This document shows positions 44,891 through 55,901 of a DNA stretch of 64,000 bases, in pieces. The notes under the pieces are model-generated. The model searched no databases. It saw only the letters and a program-made list of their open reading frames with translations, and was not told the DNA's origin. Each line of letters opens with the position of its first letter. The stretch's first letter is position 1. Where the stretch lies: positions 10,155,851 to 10,219,850 of the forward strand of contig NC_079877.1 of the NCBI RefSeq assembly GCF_029227915.1. Direction: 5' to 3'. Source of the DNA: Hydractinia symbiolongicarpus. Lineage: Eukaryota > Cnidaria > Hydrozoa > Anthoathecata > Hydractiniidae. Both the position numbers and the translations under genes were made by a program.

Positions 44891-45898
44891 CTCGGTAACA
44901 ACGAATATGTTGACATTCTGCTTGAGATGGTCCTTGGGGAGCATGACATGGGAATAAAGTTCATTAGGCTCTCCCTCAACGGTGATGCTAATACTCTCGA
45001 TTTTGGGGTTTTAAAACACCTCATTGACACCAGCATAGGGCTTCATTTTCCCAGGGTCTATGGACAATAGCGGGACGCCCTTTAAGGACTTGGCAGGAGT
45101 GTCAATTTAAATGTTGTAACTGGTATCTGCCTTTCTCATCATGACTACTTTGCTGCGGAGTATCTGTTCATAGGGTAGGGCCAATCTTGCATACCTTGAC
45201 ATCATAGCGCTAGCGAGGCCCTCATGAGTGATCTTGTCAAATTCCAGCCTGATTTTGGTTATCTTGTAGGTAGCGTCGGCTGCCTTGGCCGCCGTGCTTC
45301 TCGAGGCTGCTGTCCCTGCATCTTTGATGACGTCGGCATGAGCTGCGAAATGTATAGCAAATTGCAACCTGTTATATAAGCCCGCCGGATACAAAGGTAA
45401 ATCTCGTGCTAGTTCAAACATCCTGCCCAGGAGTATGCAAAAGGTGTTACCATACACGGCAACAATTGCCTTCTCCTCATTCGTCCCAACGTGCTCGCTA
45501 GCTTTGACTTGCAGGGCCATGACGGTCCCGTCATTTGATTGATGAGCTTGTTGTTCCGATCAAATTTCGGCAGCCAGAGATCTCGGTAAACTTCCAGGAT
45601 ATTGTAATCCGATATATTTCGGACCTCTTTGCCATTCATCGTAATGCATAGATTATTTACCAGGCTTTTGCCTATATTGCTGACAATAGTACGTTTTGTG
45701 TTGGTCCCTGTTAACGTTACGTAGAATAAGAGCCTGAGACTGTCGGGAAAGATGACATCATTCTGCCCCGTGTTGGGAATATTCACGTAGAGGTCTTGAT
45801 TTTGATCGATGGTTGAGGGTACATGGCTTATCTGAACCCTTTACTTCCTGCCCTTGATACCAAAAAGCTTCTTCGTTATAGGAGGAAAATGTTCTAAT
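44884..45898 (-). pseudogene. Probable major capsid protein, inner Polinton
   Basis: Reads from about 45898 leftward: KKLFGIKG, NIPNTGQNDVIFPDSLRLLF, YRDLWLPKFDRNNKLI, LEFDKITHEGLASAMMSRY, and SITVEGEPNELYSHVMLP to NIF. It then runs directly into integrase sequence (VTEEEAEN) at about 44884, so the C-terminal ~75 residues are deleted. Several frameshifts. It is divergent from the coiled-coil gene, whose ATG (45902) is only a few bases away. Confidence 0.6.
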
Positions 45899-45901
45899 AA
45901 A

Positions 45902-47216
45902 ATGGCTGATAATCCGATATTTACACATGAAGATGATCTTGGTAGGGGTGATGAGGATGATAAGGAAGATACCCATCGACGCAACAACTCCCTGGAACAT
46001 CGGGGACTACAACGCCGGGACAACAGCAGGGAGGTGCACTTAGACGATTGGGGTTGGGTACGAAGTCGGCCTATTCCGAGCTTCTTGAATCGAAGTTTGA
46101 CAGTCTCTTCTCATATCTTATGGTTTATCTGGAAATGAGATCCAACGCGATGCATTGCGATAGGTTTGTAATGGGGGAGTAAAATCTACTTATCATTAAA
46201 AAGGTTGTGACGGGGAAAAGATCCCTACTGGAAGTAGTACTCACGTTGCAAGATGGTATCTTTCCGGCTATTAAACAGCTCCAGAGGTTGTTAGGTGGTA
46301 CGTGTATGAAGGCCATAGGTTTTGATGAATATCAAACACCTAACAAGGGTAGTAAGGCAGATGCCCAGAACCTCATCCAGGATTTTGATGTCCTTGTAAA
46401 CAGGGGTGAAGATAAGGCTTCTTGTAAGGAGGGTGAGATAATTGAGATGGGAACAATAGACGGTATTCAAATTTTGCGCGCGATGTGTAGGGCTTTGTCC
46501 ATACTTCGTTTGCTGGCATCGATCACGACGCCATCCAGGCCATTGATATGCGGAAGAAGAAGCTCGAAATTGAAATTCTAAAGGATAACATTTAAAAATT
46601 GAAGGATGATATTATTAAATATGATAGTGATATAAGAACAAAAGAGGGCAGGTTGAAACAACTTAGGGGGGAGAAAGCAGGGTCGCAAAGGGATAGAAAA
46701 ATCGCTAACCTTGATAAAAATATTGAATACTTGAAGAAAGATAGGAAGGCTGTGCTGGATACACATGGCCTGCTTTCCTCTGATATTTGTAGGCATCTGA
46801 AAAACATCAGGGACGAGTTGATGAAAATGGCTGGAGATGACATGCCTTTGCTGGAGAAGCTTAAAACCCTTTTCAGGGAGCAGGGTATAACCATAGCGAG
46901 TATCGTCTCTGGTATTGGCCTGTTGATAAGCACCATTGTGCTCTCCGTTACGGGAGGAAGTGCAGCGGCAGGTGCTGCAGGGGGAAGAGCCGCAGATTGG
47001 GCTGGAAAAGGGTTTGTAGAGAAACAACTTAAAAGGCTCGAAAACTTCCTTAATTACCTGGCAAGTAAGGCAGGTATTGCATTAACAGGGTTCATTGGTA
47101 CCGTAGTCTCCTTCATTTTGAGGGTAGCGTCAACTATCGCGAAATATGCGACCAAGCATTTTTATATGGCCATCGCGGCTGCTGCCGGATTTGTCGTGCT
47201 CTATATTAGGAAATAG
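45902..47216 (+). pseudogene. Coiled-coil protein with membrane C-terminus, inner copy
   Basis: CTAATAAA precedes the ATG. Starts MADNPIFTHEDDLGRGDEDD (acidic). The middle is frameshifted (46207-46581 in another frame). A clean 205-codon frame from 46599 follows: coiled coil (KDDIIKYDSDIRTKEGRLKQL), KMAGDDMPLLEKLKTLFREQG, hydrophobic helix SIVSGIGLLISTIVLSV, Gly/Ala-rich stretch, second helix GFIGTVVSFILRVAS, basic end at 47216. Likely a virion or membrane-associated structural protein of the Polinton; inferred from context. Confidence 0.6.
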
Positions 47217-47668
47217 ACCTATTTTGAAGCCATATATAGGCAATGATGAAACCTACCCCTGTCGTGATCAATGCTGCCTTATCCTCATGCTGGTTTTGTG
47301 GTGGTTGTTCGGGTATAGGAAGTGTAGCATGTTTGGGAGGTATAGATGGTATAGTTTGTATGGTATGATAGGGAGTATGTATGGGAGGTGTAGTATGCTT
47401 AGGAGGTATATAAGGTGTAGCATGCTCAGGAAGTATAGGAGGTGTACTGTGCTCTGTAGTACGTATGGGTGGCGTAGTATGCTTAGGTGGTGCAGTGGGT
47501 GTAGTATGTATGGGTGGTTTGATAGTATGCCCGGGGGCGTAGTACGCCTCAGAACAGGCTTGTTGTTCACATCGACCTGCACTCCCACGTTCACACTGGC
47601 AGGTGCTATGAGGATATTGTTGTTATACCCTACAAGTTTTCCTATATGCAGGTTCATGAAGGCAGCAT
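47206..47668 (-). pseudogene. Pro/Thr-rich repeat protein with C-terminal anchor, inner copy
   Basis: The ATG at 47668 reads MLPS and shifts at once; then MNLHIGKLVGYNNNILIAP and VQVDVNNKPVLRR. After another shift the repeats read as Thr-Pro-His units (KPPIHTTPTAPPKHTTPP and similar) followed by ALITTGVGFIIAYIWLQN. Stop at 47206-47208, overlapping the opposing gene by 11 bases as in the outer copy. Confidence 0.5.
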
Positions 47669-47689
47669 GTACACGCCGGGCATGACTGC

Positions 47690-48464
47690 AAAATTTACTG
47701 GAGTTCAGGCATATTGTAACACCTTCTGGAATTCTATATTATCATGCCTTACATTTTCCTGACGCAGTACCATGGCCTCAAATTTTTGTAACACAATCTG
47801 CCTTGCCGTATAGTTGTCCACACCAGAGCCGATAAGAGATGCCTTGGCCCCTGGTTGCGACCCCAGCAACAAGACAATGTAATCTCTAATACTCCCACTC
47901 AGCTTGGTCAGGCCCTCTTATGTCAGGCCCTGACTTGTGGGTATAATAAATTTGGCTCAGTCACCATCAACCTGGGGCCACCATCTACCGTTGGTCAGTG
48001 ACGACATGACGGCCTTAAACTTGTACAAAGCACTAGCATCTGCATTGTGTTCGCAGCATACTCGTGCATACCCAGAGGTTGATTAGGGGTTTTTGTACTG
48101 AGAAAAACCGTCATCGTAAGGCATGGGCACCTTCATCCTTGCTAATATACGACGCATGTGGTAATAGACATGGAATTTAAAGATCAAGTTGACAAGGGGT
48201 ACACTTCATGTGTTTTGCAGATATATCCAAGGCAGTGCTTGCGCAATGGGTAGCGAAATTAAGTAGTCAACCCACTCTAGCAGGGTCATTTAGCAGATTT
48301 GTAGGGATTTTTATGGCATATTTGGTGAATTCGGGGAATGCCACCTCAATGTGCGAGTCTGTAGACACGTACAAGCCCTGACGCTCCAAGTTGGTTACAC
48401 TAAGTGCCCACTCTCCTCTGTTACTTTTATACCTTGCCTTGGGATTGTACGAATACATGTTCAT
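47690..48464 (-). pseudogene. Possible minor capsid (penton-like) protein, inner copy
   Basis: Starts MNMYSYNPKARYKSNRGEWA; a clean piece to 48267, then frameshifted fragments matching the outer copy (MSSLTNGRWWPQVDGD, KFIIPTSQGLT, LLLGSQPGAKASLIGSG, DNYTARQIVLQKFEAM). The stop codon used by the outer copy is changed, so the frame runs into the next gene. Confidence 0.45.
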
Positions 48465-48484
48465 CCTTTTCTTAAAAGAAAGGG

Positions 48485-48898
48485 ATGAAACAACTCTACA
48501 TCACCGACATTGACAAAATCACATTATTTGAAGACTAACTGGGACAGGATAGTAGAATAGTTCTAAAATCGCTAAGTATTCGACCTGCATGGTTGAACCT
48601 GTATAGCAATAACAGGTTTACCATCCTCAAACTCGGGCCTGATCAGAGAGTGACTCGGATCGAGATCCTGAACGGTTTATAGAGAATAGAAGGTTTGTCG
48701 AGTATCGTCAATTGCCAAGCAGAACACAAGATTAAGCTTTTTGTCCTGAAAAATGAACTCTGCTGGATTTTTGACACTCCTGTTTACCTTCTTTTGAAGG
48801 GCTCTACGGACCATCTAGAGTTCATGTTAACAGATGTCTATCACCATGAAAAGAACATTTCTTTTACCGGCCTCACCATGTGCATTCTGATAAAATAA
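48485..48898 (+). pseudogene. Conserved ~137-codon Polinton protein, inner copy
   Basis: A single frame from MKQLYITDIDKITLFED to NISFTGLTMCILIK with only two in-frame stops (early TAA and a TAG near 48680). Contains VYLLLKGSTDHLEFML, matching the outer copy. Function unknown. Confidence 0.5.
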
Positions 48899-49528
48899 AT
48901 GAATGATGTAATCAAGCTGTACCCAAACCTGCCGAGTGCACCCGCACAAGGCGCTGATATGCAGGATGAAAGCCATATCTAGACTCAAAAAATTGATGAT
49001 ATTGAGAAGTATCTGCGAAATGAGATCAAGGAGCGGGATAAGCTTGCAAAGAAACTCAAGATGCACAGCACGTGGGTACGCTTCTACGACCACGGACTGC
49101 TTGGCGTGCACGCGATTACGTCGGGGCTTGGCATTGTGTCCATTGCATCAGGCCTGTAAGCCATTGCCAGGGGGGCACGATTGCGGCCGGTATAAGTCAA
49201 GCAGGTCTTAGAAATGCTTCCAAAAGGCTCGGTTTCAAATCTAAGAAACATAAAGGCATAAGGCTATTGGCTGAATCGAAATTGAACTTTATTGTTGATC
49301 TCATATTCGCGTTTTAATCGTCTTGTGAACGCCATTAATGAACAAGAGCGTGCCCAGCTATTTGCGAAAAGCAAGGAGGAAGGGAGGCAAGAAATGCAGA
49401 ATAAGATTTTAAAAAACGTTCGATTTGGCCAGTATGTAAGCGGTACCTATAATCCCCACCTAAGTAAAAGCCCCAATTTGATATATTTTATAGGTCTTGT
49501 ATGGCCTATAAATTATATGGCTTCTTAA
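48899..49528 (+). pseudogene. Putative membrane protein, inner copy
   Basis: ATG within TAAATGAATG, directly after the previous stop. MNDVIKLYPNLPSAPAQGAD, a TAG, DDIEKYLRNEIKE-like sequence, HDHGLLGVHAITSGLGI, then AGLRNASKRLGFKSKKHKG and VNAINEQERAQLFAKSK in successive frames. The end near 49528 includes the stem-loop shared with the outer copy (49481-49518), so the true stop may be earlier. Confidence 0.45.
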
Positions 49529-50103
49529 TCCTCTCTCAGCAGCCATTCCTTTTTAAAGTCCTTATACCGACATTCTTTAATGTGTACCCGAGGATAGTAG
49601 TTTTTACCTTCCACATACACCGATGAAATAGCCAGGATGGCACTTGTTTGGCAGTGCTCATCATAGGGTAGTGGCATACCAAAGAATTTATTCGTGATTG
49701 CGTCCTTGTAGTATTTAACCTTGGCGTTCACATAACGGTCCTTTTTCACAGGTTCTGCCGTCAATTGCTCAGAAATAAACTCCTCGATTTTGGACCAGAT
49801 TTGACGATACTTCGCAACCCAATCAGGATACTCTTCGAAATCGAGACTCGTCGCCGGTACTACATTGGTGTTTTACCGGGTTACCCCATGTGGTGACTAG
49901 ATTTTAGGCGTCTTTACCCCTAGGGCTACCACAAGGTCCCGTGTATGGTAGCCTATAATGTACTGTTGATCCCTATCCCCGTTAGAGGGAATGGGATCTG
50001 ACACTGTCAGGTAGTCCACATTGATATCTTTGATGTCTGTAAAGGTAGCAGCAAATGAGTAGAATAATTTAGGTTTGAAAAGCTCATTCTCAAATTTAGG
50101 CAT
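49525..50103 (-). pseudogene. Conserved Polinton protein E, inner copy
   Basis: Starts MPKFENELFKPKLFYSFAAT; breaks near 49897, and the C-terminal half reads DRYVNAKVKYYKDAITNKF to KDFKKEWLLRED. It lacks the 41-base duplication of the outer copy. A few bases before the ATG the context is CAATAAAACAAG. Confidence 0.55.
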
Positions 50104-50119
50104 CTTGTTTTATTGAAAG

Positions 50120-50470
50120 TTTAAACGACTTCAGAGAATTGCATGTCATTGTACATACACAGCCACCTCCTTTGTACGTGATATGGTCCTGATAACAGTA
50201 CCAGCACAACATTTTACCCTTTACCACGAGACTTCAAGTACCCCTTTACAGTCTTCACAATTCTCCATTTATCTTATGATCTAGGGCTTTAAGACATTTC
50301 TCCAGACCTTTAATCTTCCGTTCATTAGCTTTCTCCCTATCTGATTCTTGTACCAATGTCAGGGCCATGAGTGGGAGGCATATACCAATACCAGTCATGC
50401 AGGTCATGAACGCAGCTGTTCCTGAAGCTGAAGATATAGAATTTTGATTGACAGTGAATACACATTTATC
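50120..50470 (-). pseudogene. Small zinc-ribbon and small membrane proteins, inner copy
   Basis: From about 50470 leftward: a membrane segment (FMTCMTGIGICLPLMALTLV) with charged tail EKANERKIKGLEKCLKALDH, stop, then an overlapping ATG opening MENCEDCKGVLEVSW, which shifts frame before a second Cys cluster (CAGTVIRT in one frame, CWYCYQDH in the other). Same two genes as 30790-31169, here overlapping by a few bases, the translational arrangement that the outer copy has lost. Confidence 0.5.
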
Positions 50471-50477
50471 ATAGTAG

Positions 50478-50502
50478 TATCTTACAACTATGCTGTAAGA
50501 TA
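50478..50502. terminator. Stem-loop after the inner DUF4116-like gene
   Basis: TATCTTACA at 50478-50486 pairs with TGTAAGATA at 50494-50502; positional homolog of 30757-30783. Confidence 0.45.
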
Positions 50503-50867
50503 ACGTTTTAAGCCAACCCCAAATATTTCTCTTGCGTCAGGTCACCCCCAAATCTTCTGAATCCAGTCCGGAGCAGGCCTTCCTTTATAAGGCCTTTTCA
50601 ACAGCCACAGAGATATTTCATGCGCGCTGTCATACACCTTTTGCTCTTCCACATAAGCAAAGCTGCACGCATTTCCACAAAATAGCCTTCGTACACGTAC
50701 TCACCACCATCGCTCATATGAGCAGCCATGTTTTACTTGACATGAAAAAAGCCAGATGTCGCTGTATGTTTTGTACTCACCTGTGGAGGGTTGTATCTCA
50801 TGGAGCACCTGACTTTGTCGCGTAGTTCTACAGAGCACCAGTAACAGAGTACCACTTTATATACATT

Positions 50868-51251
50868 TCAACAAGGCTTGGAGATTTCACCTACATATTG
50901 GACATATGTTGTCGCGCATGTCTTGCGTCTCGTGCCCGTTGGCGATATACTTGAATATGTAGGGATACTTTTCAACGGCCTTTTTGCACATGCCTCTTGT
51001 CTTGAACCTGTCCAAGACATTTTGGAGCTGCAGGGGATCCTCCTCAACAGCCTTGTTACACATGTTCTGCGTCTGAAATCTATCCGGCACGTCCTGGAGC
51101 CCCCAGGAGTTATGTTTAACGGCTTCGTTGCACATGTCTTGTGTCTTGAGCCGGTCTGGCACATACCTGAGTGCATGGGCCCCTTTTCAACAGCCTTGCT
51201 GCACATGTCTTGCGCCATGCCATGGTCAGGAATACTGTGAAACCAACTCAT
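50868..51251 (-). pseudogene. DUF4116-like repeat protein, inner copy
   Basis: TAATAAAG precedes the ATG at 51251 (MSWFHSIPDHGMAQDMCSKAVEKG). After one frameshift the repeats read PDRLKTQDMCNEAV, PDRFQTQNMCNKAVEEDPL, LDRFKTRGMCKKAVEKYPY, HETQDM. Further decayed coding (about 50520-50860) includes LLRTGFRRFGGDLTQEKYLGLA and probably belongs to the C-terminal part. Confidence 0.65.
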
Positions 51252-51294
51252 CTTTATTACATTTCAACAAAATCCTAAGATTACAGGGCAATTT

Positions 51295-51526
51295 GACATT
51301 TTCCCTCTTTGCTGAGTTGATTGATAGGGAATTCTCTTGTGCTAGAATTTTAGACTCGTTTGTTGCATTTTATGACGTCATCATGTACTAGGGACCTACC
51401 CTTACGCAGCATGGCATATTAGGGACTTACCCAAAGAATTCCATAGCTAAGCACTGCATGGTATTGGATTTGTTGTGACGTCACTACGTGTGCATGCGCG
51501 ACTGCGCTAGAACATACATTTCTCTA
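51295..51526 (-). repeat. Inner Polinton right terminal inverted repeat
   Basis: Inverted counterpart of 38024-38250. It ends CATACATTTCTCTA at 51526, directly followed by the candidate target duplication ACGCTA and outer integrase sequence. Confidence 0.85.
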
Positions 51527-52448
51527 ACGCTATTAGATTACTCGCGAAAGATAGCGGTCTCTCCAAAAAGCTAGTAACTAATTGGCTGAGTAGGCAACTC
51601 CTGTGGCTACGACACATCAAGTGTCCTAAGCGTATAGACTACCCCTATTTTACCATTACACCACCAAATGAGATGCACCAGTTTGATTTACTGTACATGC
51701 CCCATGATAGGTTGTATGGAAACACCTACAAGTATATTCTCACAGGCATTGACGTGGCCTGGGGATATAAGGTAGCGAGGCCCCTGCGTACCCAAAAGGC
51801 TAGCGAGGTCGCGGGTATGATCAAAGATATCTACAAAGCGGGACCTTTACACTACCCAAAAACCTTCCAGTGCAACAATGGTCCTGAGTTAAAGTCGGAT
51901 GTAACCCAGCTGCTGAAGGACAAGGGGGTTGAGATTAAGATTAAACGTCCTACAATAAAATATTATCATACGATTAAGGACTTTGTGGAGTCGTACAACA
52001 AGGTCTTCGCTAAAAGACTCTTCAACCCTCAGGATGCGCAAGAGCTGGTCTCAGGGGAGCCAAGCTCCATTTGGGTCAAACACCTGTACACTATCATAGA
52101 AAGTCTAAACAACAGCAAGACTGCCATGACCAGCATGAAGCCCAACAGGGCGATCAGGCTGGATAAGATACCGCTCGCAAAAAACGAAGAATATCCCAAG
52201 GAGAGACCCCTACCTAAGAATGGGCTGTACTAGTATTTGCTACACCGGGGGAGGAGCACACTGACTCAAAAAGACGCGACACTGACGCCTGGCGGAGCAA
52301 ACATACTTACAGGTTGGACCGTATTGTGGCGGGTAGTCGGGTTTTGTACTATTTAAAGCACGGTCCCGAAAGAAGCCTCGTGCAAGAAGAGTTGATGCTT
52401 ATTTCTGAAGATTTTCAGGTACTTTCAGATGTTATCAAAGAATGGTAA
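51527..52448 (+). pseudogene. Retroviral-like integrase, outer Polinton (main part)
   Basis: Resumes the gene begun at 37934. Frameshifted N-terminal zinc-binding region, then an open frame (about 51610-52233) with the rve core: NEMHQFDLLYMP (first Asp), TGIDVAWGYKVARPLRT, FQCNNGPELK where the second catalytic Asp is Asn, and FVESYNK (Glu). After a TAG at 52231-52233 and a frame change, a C-terminal SH3/chromo-like part reads SKHTYRL, RVLYYLKHGPERSL and ends KEW at 52446-52448. Polinton integrases insert the element with 6-bp duplications. The Asn change and breaks make it inactive. Confidence 0.85.
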
Positions 52449-52455
52449 AATGCTT

Positions 52456-53012
52456 TCACGAGTTTTCTGTATCATTCAAATCACTTTCGTCATCCTCATC
52501 ATCCTCGTCATCATTTTCATTTGGATCCCTTACATAGTCCAAAGGACGTTGGGTGCATAACGGGTACTCATAGACGATGCTTTTGATGACCTTAGGCTCT
52601 TTCTCCAAATCAGTATCGACTAGACGTCAATCTGGTATCAGAAAGTGGAGTATATCGCCTACTGTTGCAATATCAGCCAAATCCGATAGCTTTAAGTCCC
52701 TATCCTTGATGACCTGGTAGCAGAGTGCCCCATAGTCGTTCAATATCATCCTTGATCTTCCTTCTTGCAAATGTACCCCATGCTTGTTCGCCCGACGCTA
52801 CCCTGCCTAAAAGATCTTCATCTGTGGGGTATCCAAAACCTTCGTAGTATACTCCACCTCGATACCTGAAATTGTCCAGGCAGGTTGGCAATATCCGGCC
52901 ACTGACCCTGCCTTGCTTCACCAATGTATCACAGGTACTTGGATATTGTAGTTAATTGTAAATTGATTCCTTTGTACATAGGCTTCCGTCTTTTGATATT
53001 TCAATATATTTT
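52456..53012 (-). pseudogene. Acidic-tail Polinton protein X, outer copy
   Basis: Converges on the integrase with 7 bases between stops. Starts near 53012 (EISKDGSL), then RILPTCLDNFRYRGGVYYEG, LGRVASGEQAWGTFARRK, LKLSDLADIATV, KVIKSIVYEYPLCTQRPLDY and a strongly acidic tail (DPNENDDEDDEDDESDLND). Two frame breaks and one TGA. Function unknown; acidic tails are common in DNA-mimic or chaperone-like proteins, which is only a guess here. Confidence 0.5.
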
Positions 53013-53078
53013 AAAATACAGCCAAACTGGCCAATAGAGAGGGCTCATAGAGGGGGAGTAGTAAAAATTATTGCCTGC

Positions 53079-53876
53079 CTACGACATATCATTGTCAAAC
53101 ATTTTCTCAAATAGATCCCGCGTAGCACCGTCGGGTAACTTGAAGTGATTTAGGTAACAATTCTTGGTGCCTAGGGCATCGTCTCTGAATTGGCACCAGG
53201 AATGTACAGCATTTGGATCATCACATTCAGGTTTCCTTACAGTCATATTAGGGTACATTGCTTTTAACGTGCTTATACTTGCACCGAGTTGCCTACGCTG
53301 GCATCGGATCATGTAGTGCTTATGTATGCCTTTTTTCCATGGTCGTGAGGATCGTTTTTATTAACCACACATTGCGCGGTGCCATATTGATATCGGTGTG
53401 GAACATGTCTTTCCTTAGTCTGAACCTCAAGTTCGTCGTCGAGTACCATGAGCTAACTATCCCTGCCGTCTAGATCATCCTCAAGTATAGCGATGGCAAT
53501 ATCTCTGTCCTCGAGGGCTTGGCGCTGCTTTTTAAGTTCGTCTTGTATTTTTTTTCACACCTGTCCGGGCAAGCTATTTGATTAGCCCTACAGCCTTTGG
53601 CTTTCGGGAACGACGGATGATTTCCAATGCTTGATCCAATGTGACAAATACATCATGCTGATTTTTCCCTTTTGCAAGGGCCAGGGTGGCACCCTAGACC
53701 TTTAGACCCACAATTTCTTGCCTTGTTATAGTTTCCTCGGCCAAATATTGAAAACTGCGCGCTAGGTCAGCAATACCTAAATAACAGCCAATATCGGGAC
53801 GTTTAAACATAGGTGTATCCCGGTTGTTGGTTAGGGTTTCGATGGTCTCTGCGTTTAACTTAACTTGCGACGACAT
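53079..53876 (-). pseudogene. BRO-N / DUF3627-like protein, outer Polinton
   Basis: Starts MSSQVKLNAETIETLTNN, MFKRPDIGCYLGIADLARSF (BRO-N-like), then stops and shifts with LDQALEIIRRSRKPKAVGL readable near 53610. The C-terminal block from 53312 reads MIRCQRRQLGASISTLKAMY, CDDPNAVHSWCQF, CYLNHFKLPDG, matching the DUF3627-type end of viral MSV199/BRO proteins. These act as DNA-binding regulators in large DNA viruses. Confidence 0.7.
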
Positions 53877-54487
53877 TTATGATATAAAGAATCCAACCAG
53901 GGGTTTTCACCGTGGTAATTCGAGAATCTTCCAAGTTCGAGGGTGTTCCAGCCTCACATATAGGCATGCATGCTTGGATTTTTTTTATATCATCCCAATC
54001 CGAAATAATATTAGTCTCTTCATTGATCATCCTCATGTCACTTCTCTGATTGGGGTACCACATAAACAGGGCCTTGTTTTGCCTCCAAAGGTTCTTGGGA
54101 AGAGCAGTATACGACTGCGTTAATAGCCACAAGCTGTGCTTCCTATGCCTACCACTGATAGCAAGCTCAAACTGTGATTGTCGACGCTTATCGAGGCTTT
54201 CATCGGCTATAACGTCGTCAACCATAAACAACGTGTCCTCGGCGGCCAAAAATGATGACAATTTCTGAATCCATTTAAATAGCTGGTCCTTAGGATCAAT
54301 CAGAAACACATATTTGTCCTTCCAGAGTGATTCCCTCTCCAAATAGGTGGTATTCCACCACAAGGTAGGGCACAAAATGATGCTATTGTGGAAGCGCCTC
54401 TTATACTCATTCTCGAGTAGATTCAGCATGATGTTGGGCCTGTGAAGATTGCTTCATGAGGCTCTTTAATAACGTTCAACATTATGT
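53860..54487 (-). pseudogene. FtsK/HerA-type packaging ATPase, outer Polinton
   Basis: Reads HEAIFTGPTSC then a stop in place of the GK(T/S) of Walker A, then a 189-codon frame from 54429: IILCPTLWWNTTYLERESLW, Walker B TLFMVDDVIADESLDKRR, ISGRHRKHSLWLLTQSYTAL (arginine-finger/sensor region) and ACMPICEAG. Overlaps the BRO start by 17 bases. The loss of the Walker A lysine would abolish ATP hydrolysis. Confidence 0.8.
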
Positions 54488-54655
54488 TCAATAGTTTGAC
54501 CACTTTCTATCGTAAATCTTCAGGTATATGGCAGCGCACGAGGAATATCTTAACACACCTCCGTAATTGTTCACTAAGAAACACCGACTATTGCCTCTAA
54601 TCTTGAACTTGTCGGGGGTTAAAACGTGCTTCCATTTCATGCATGCCTTAACCAT
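54488..54655 (-). CDS. Small zinc-ribbon-derived protein, outer Polinton
   Basis: An open 55-codon frame from the ATG at 54655: MVKACMKWKHVLTPDKFKIR, CFLVNNYGGVLRYSSCAAIY, YDRKWSNY. The inner homolog keeps two CxxC pairs (CPAC, CSAC); here several cysteines are replaced, so zinc binding is probably lost although the frame is open. Confidence 0.5.
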   Translation of the reverse strand: MVKACMKWKHVLTPDKFKIRGNSRCFLVNNYGGVLRYSSCAAIYLKIYDRKWSNY

Positions 54656-54656
54656 T

Positions 54657-54960
54657 TAATATCCATTTGCTCGCCTTGTGTATTGCCTTGGCAACCTCGG
54701 CAAGCGTTGGACTAATACCGCTCTCAATATACTTAAAGGCAACCATGTATAACCCTCGGAAAACTGAACTTCAATGTGACCTCTACAGATAGTCAGGAGC
54801 TCATACAGAGGCTGATTGCCGGTGCGTACGTGCCGCCCCCTTGATAGTTTTTTTCCATTTAGGCACCATATGCATGTCTTTGTAGTTTAACCATTTCCCT
54901 TGATCTTAAAATTGTCTATAGAAAGATAGCCTTTGCATTTCTTGCATTTGGTTACTTCCA
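54657..54960 (-). pseudogene. Zinc-ribbon protein remnant, outer Polinton
   Basis: Reads MEVTKCKKCKGYLSIDNFKI, a TAA, then TKTCIWCLNGKK: the paired CxxC head also seen at 36776 and 55626. Beyond that, HIEVQFSEGYTWLPLSI is readable in another frame. It looks like a third copy of the zinc-ribbon head within one element. Confidence 0.5.
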
Positions 54961-54975
54961 TATTTCTATTTGCCC

Positions 54976-55626
54976 TCAGGGACAAACAGAAATAATATCG
55001 GACACCCTATTCCGTAATGTATCGATTGCCCCTTGACATGTTTTCGCTTGCCCACATGGGCGGCGTATTGGTGTAGTGTCCCCATTTTTCTTATATTGAA
55101 GTGGCACCTTGTAATCAACGTGCCACTCTCCATAATTATCCCAGGTCATACCCCCCAACAAACTGGGTTTCGATGTGAGCTCGCAGTTTAGCCATATCGT
55201 AACCGATATACTCCTGAGAACTAAGCTCCTTGTTTTCCTTCAGGACGCTGTAGCCACGATTTTTTACAACCTGGGCGAGATGGCCACCAGGGTAGCAAAT
55301 GGGGCAATATTGCCGCCGCTTTTCATGGTGGCAATACTGACTGTCCTTGCATTCCTTACAGTAGGCCCTATGTGTTTCCTGGTGAAAAATCTGACTGCCT
55401 TTGCATTCCTTATAGGTGGATCTTATCCTTTCATGTCTTTACACTTGGATCTCCGCCTTTGATGGGTGCACTTTATACGGTCCAGCGACGCCTTCTTTAT
55501 ATCAAGGCATTTGATGCACCATTTTGTTTGACCCTTCCCCCTGATCCTAAAATTGTCCAAAGAAAGATAGTGTTTACAGTGTGTGCAGCTTTTTTCCATT
55601 TTGATTTCTATTTGTCGTAGAGACAA
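54976..55626 (-). pseudogene. Zinc-ribbon repeat protein with HNH-like C-terminus, outer Polinton
   Basis: Starts MEKSCTHCKHYLSLDNFRIR, CIKCLDIKKASLDR, then Cys/His repeats in shifting frames. The C-terminal frame (55161-54976) contains MTWDNYGEWHVDYKVPLQY, which resembles the GxWHxDH core of HNH-type endonucleases, with DY in place of DH. The usual NLQPLW-type follow-up is not found. Possibly a homing-type or maturation nuclease; inactive here. Confidence 0.55.
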
Positions 55627-55633
55627 ATAGAAA
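55605..55633. terminator. 12-bp perfect stem-loop at the junction of two genes
   Basis: TTTCTATTTGTC at 55605-55616 pairs with GACAAATAGAAA at 55622-55633, spanning the stop of the 55608-55898 gene and the start of the zinc-ribbon/HNH gene. Confidence 0.5.
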
Positions 55634-55898
55634 CTTCACTAAAAGCCCATTTAGGCTTCAACACGATACTTGCCGGTAACCACCCTTTCTTGACGGCCAT
55701 TTCTCGACTGGCCCTGCCTGCAGCAAAATACGGCACCATTTTGAGAACGTCATTTGTGTCCATTTTTGTGGTTGGCCTTGTTATACCCAATTTCTTACCT
55801 GCCATAGCATAGGCAAAGGTAAAACCATGGTCTTCGACTGTTTCGTACAACATATCCAAAATCCCCTTTTATTTCGGTGTCACGTTGCTTGTGGTCAT
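55608..55898 (-). CDS. Small conserved Polinton protein (one in-frame stop)
   Basis: A reverse-strand TATAATAAA (55898-55906) overlaps the ATG: MTTSNVTPK, one stop, then 83 open codons (LYETVEDHGFTFAYAMAGKK, DVLKMVPYFAAGRASREMAV, WLPASIVL). Partly hydrophobic; no family recognised. Confidence 0.5.
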
Positions 55899-55901
55899 TT
55901 A

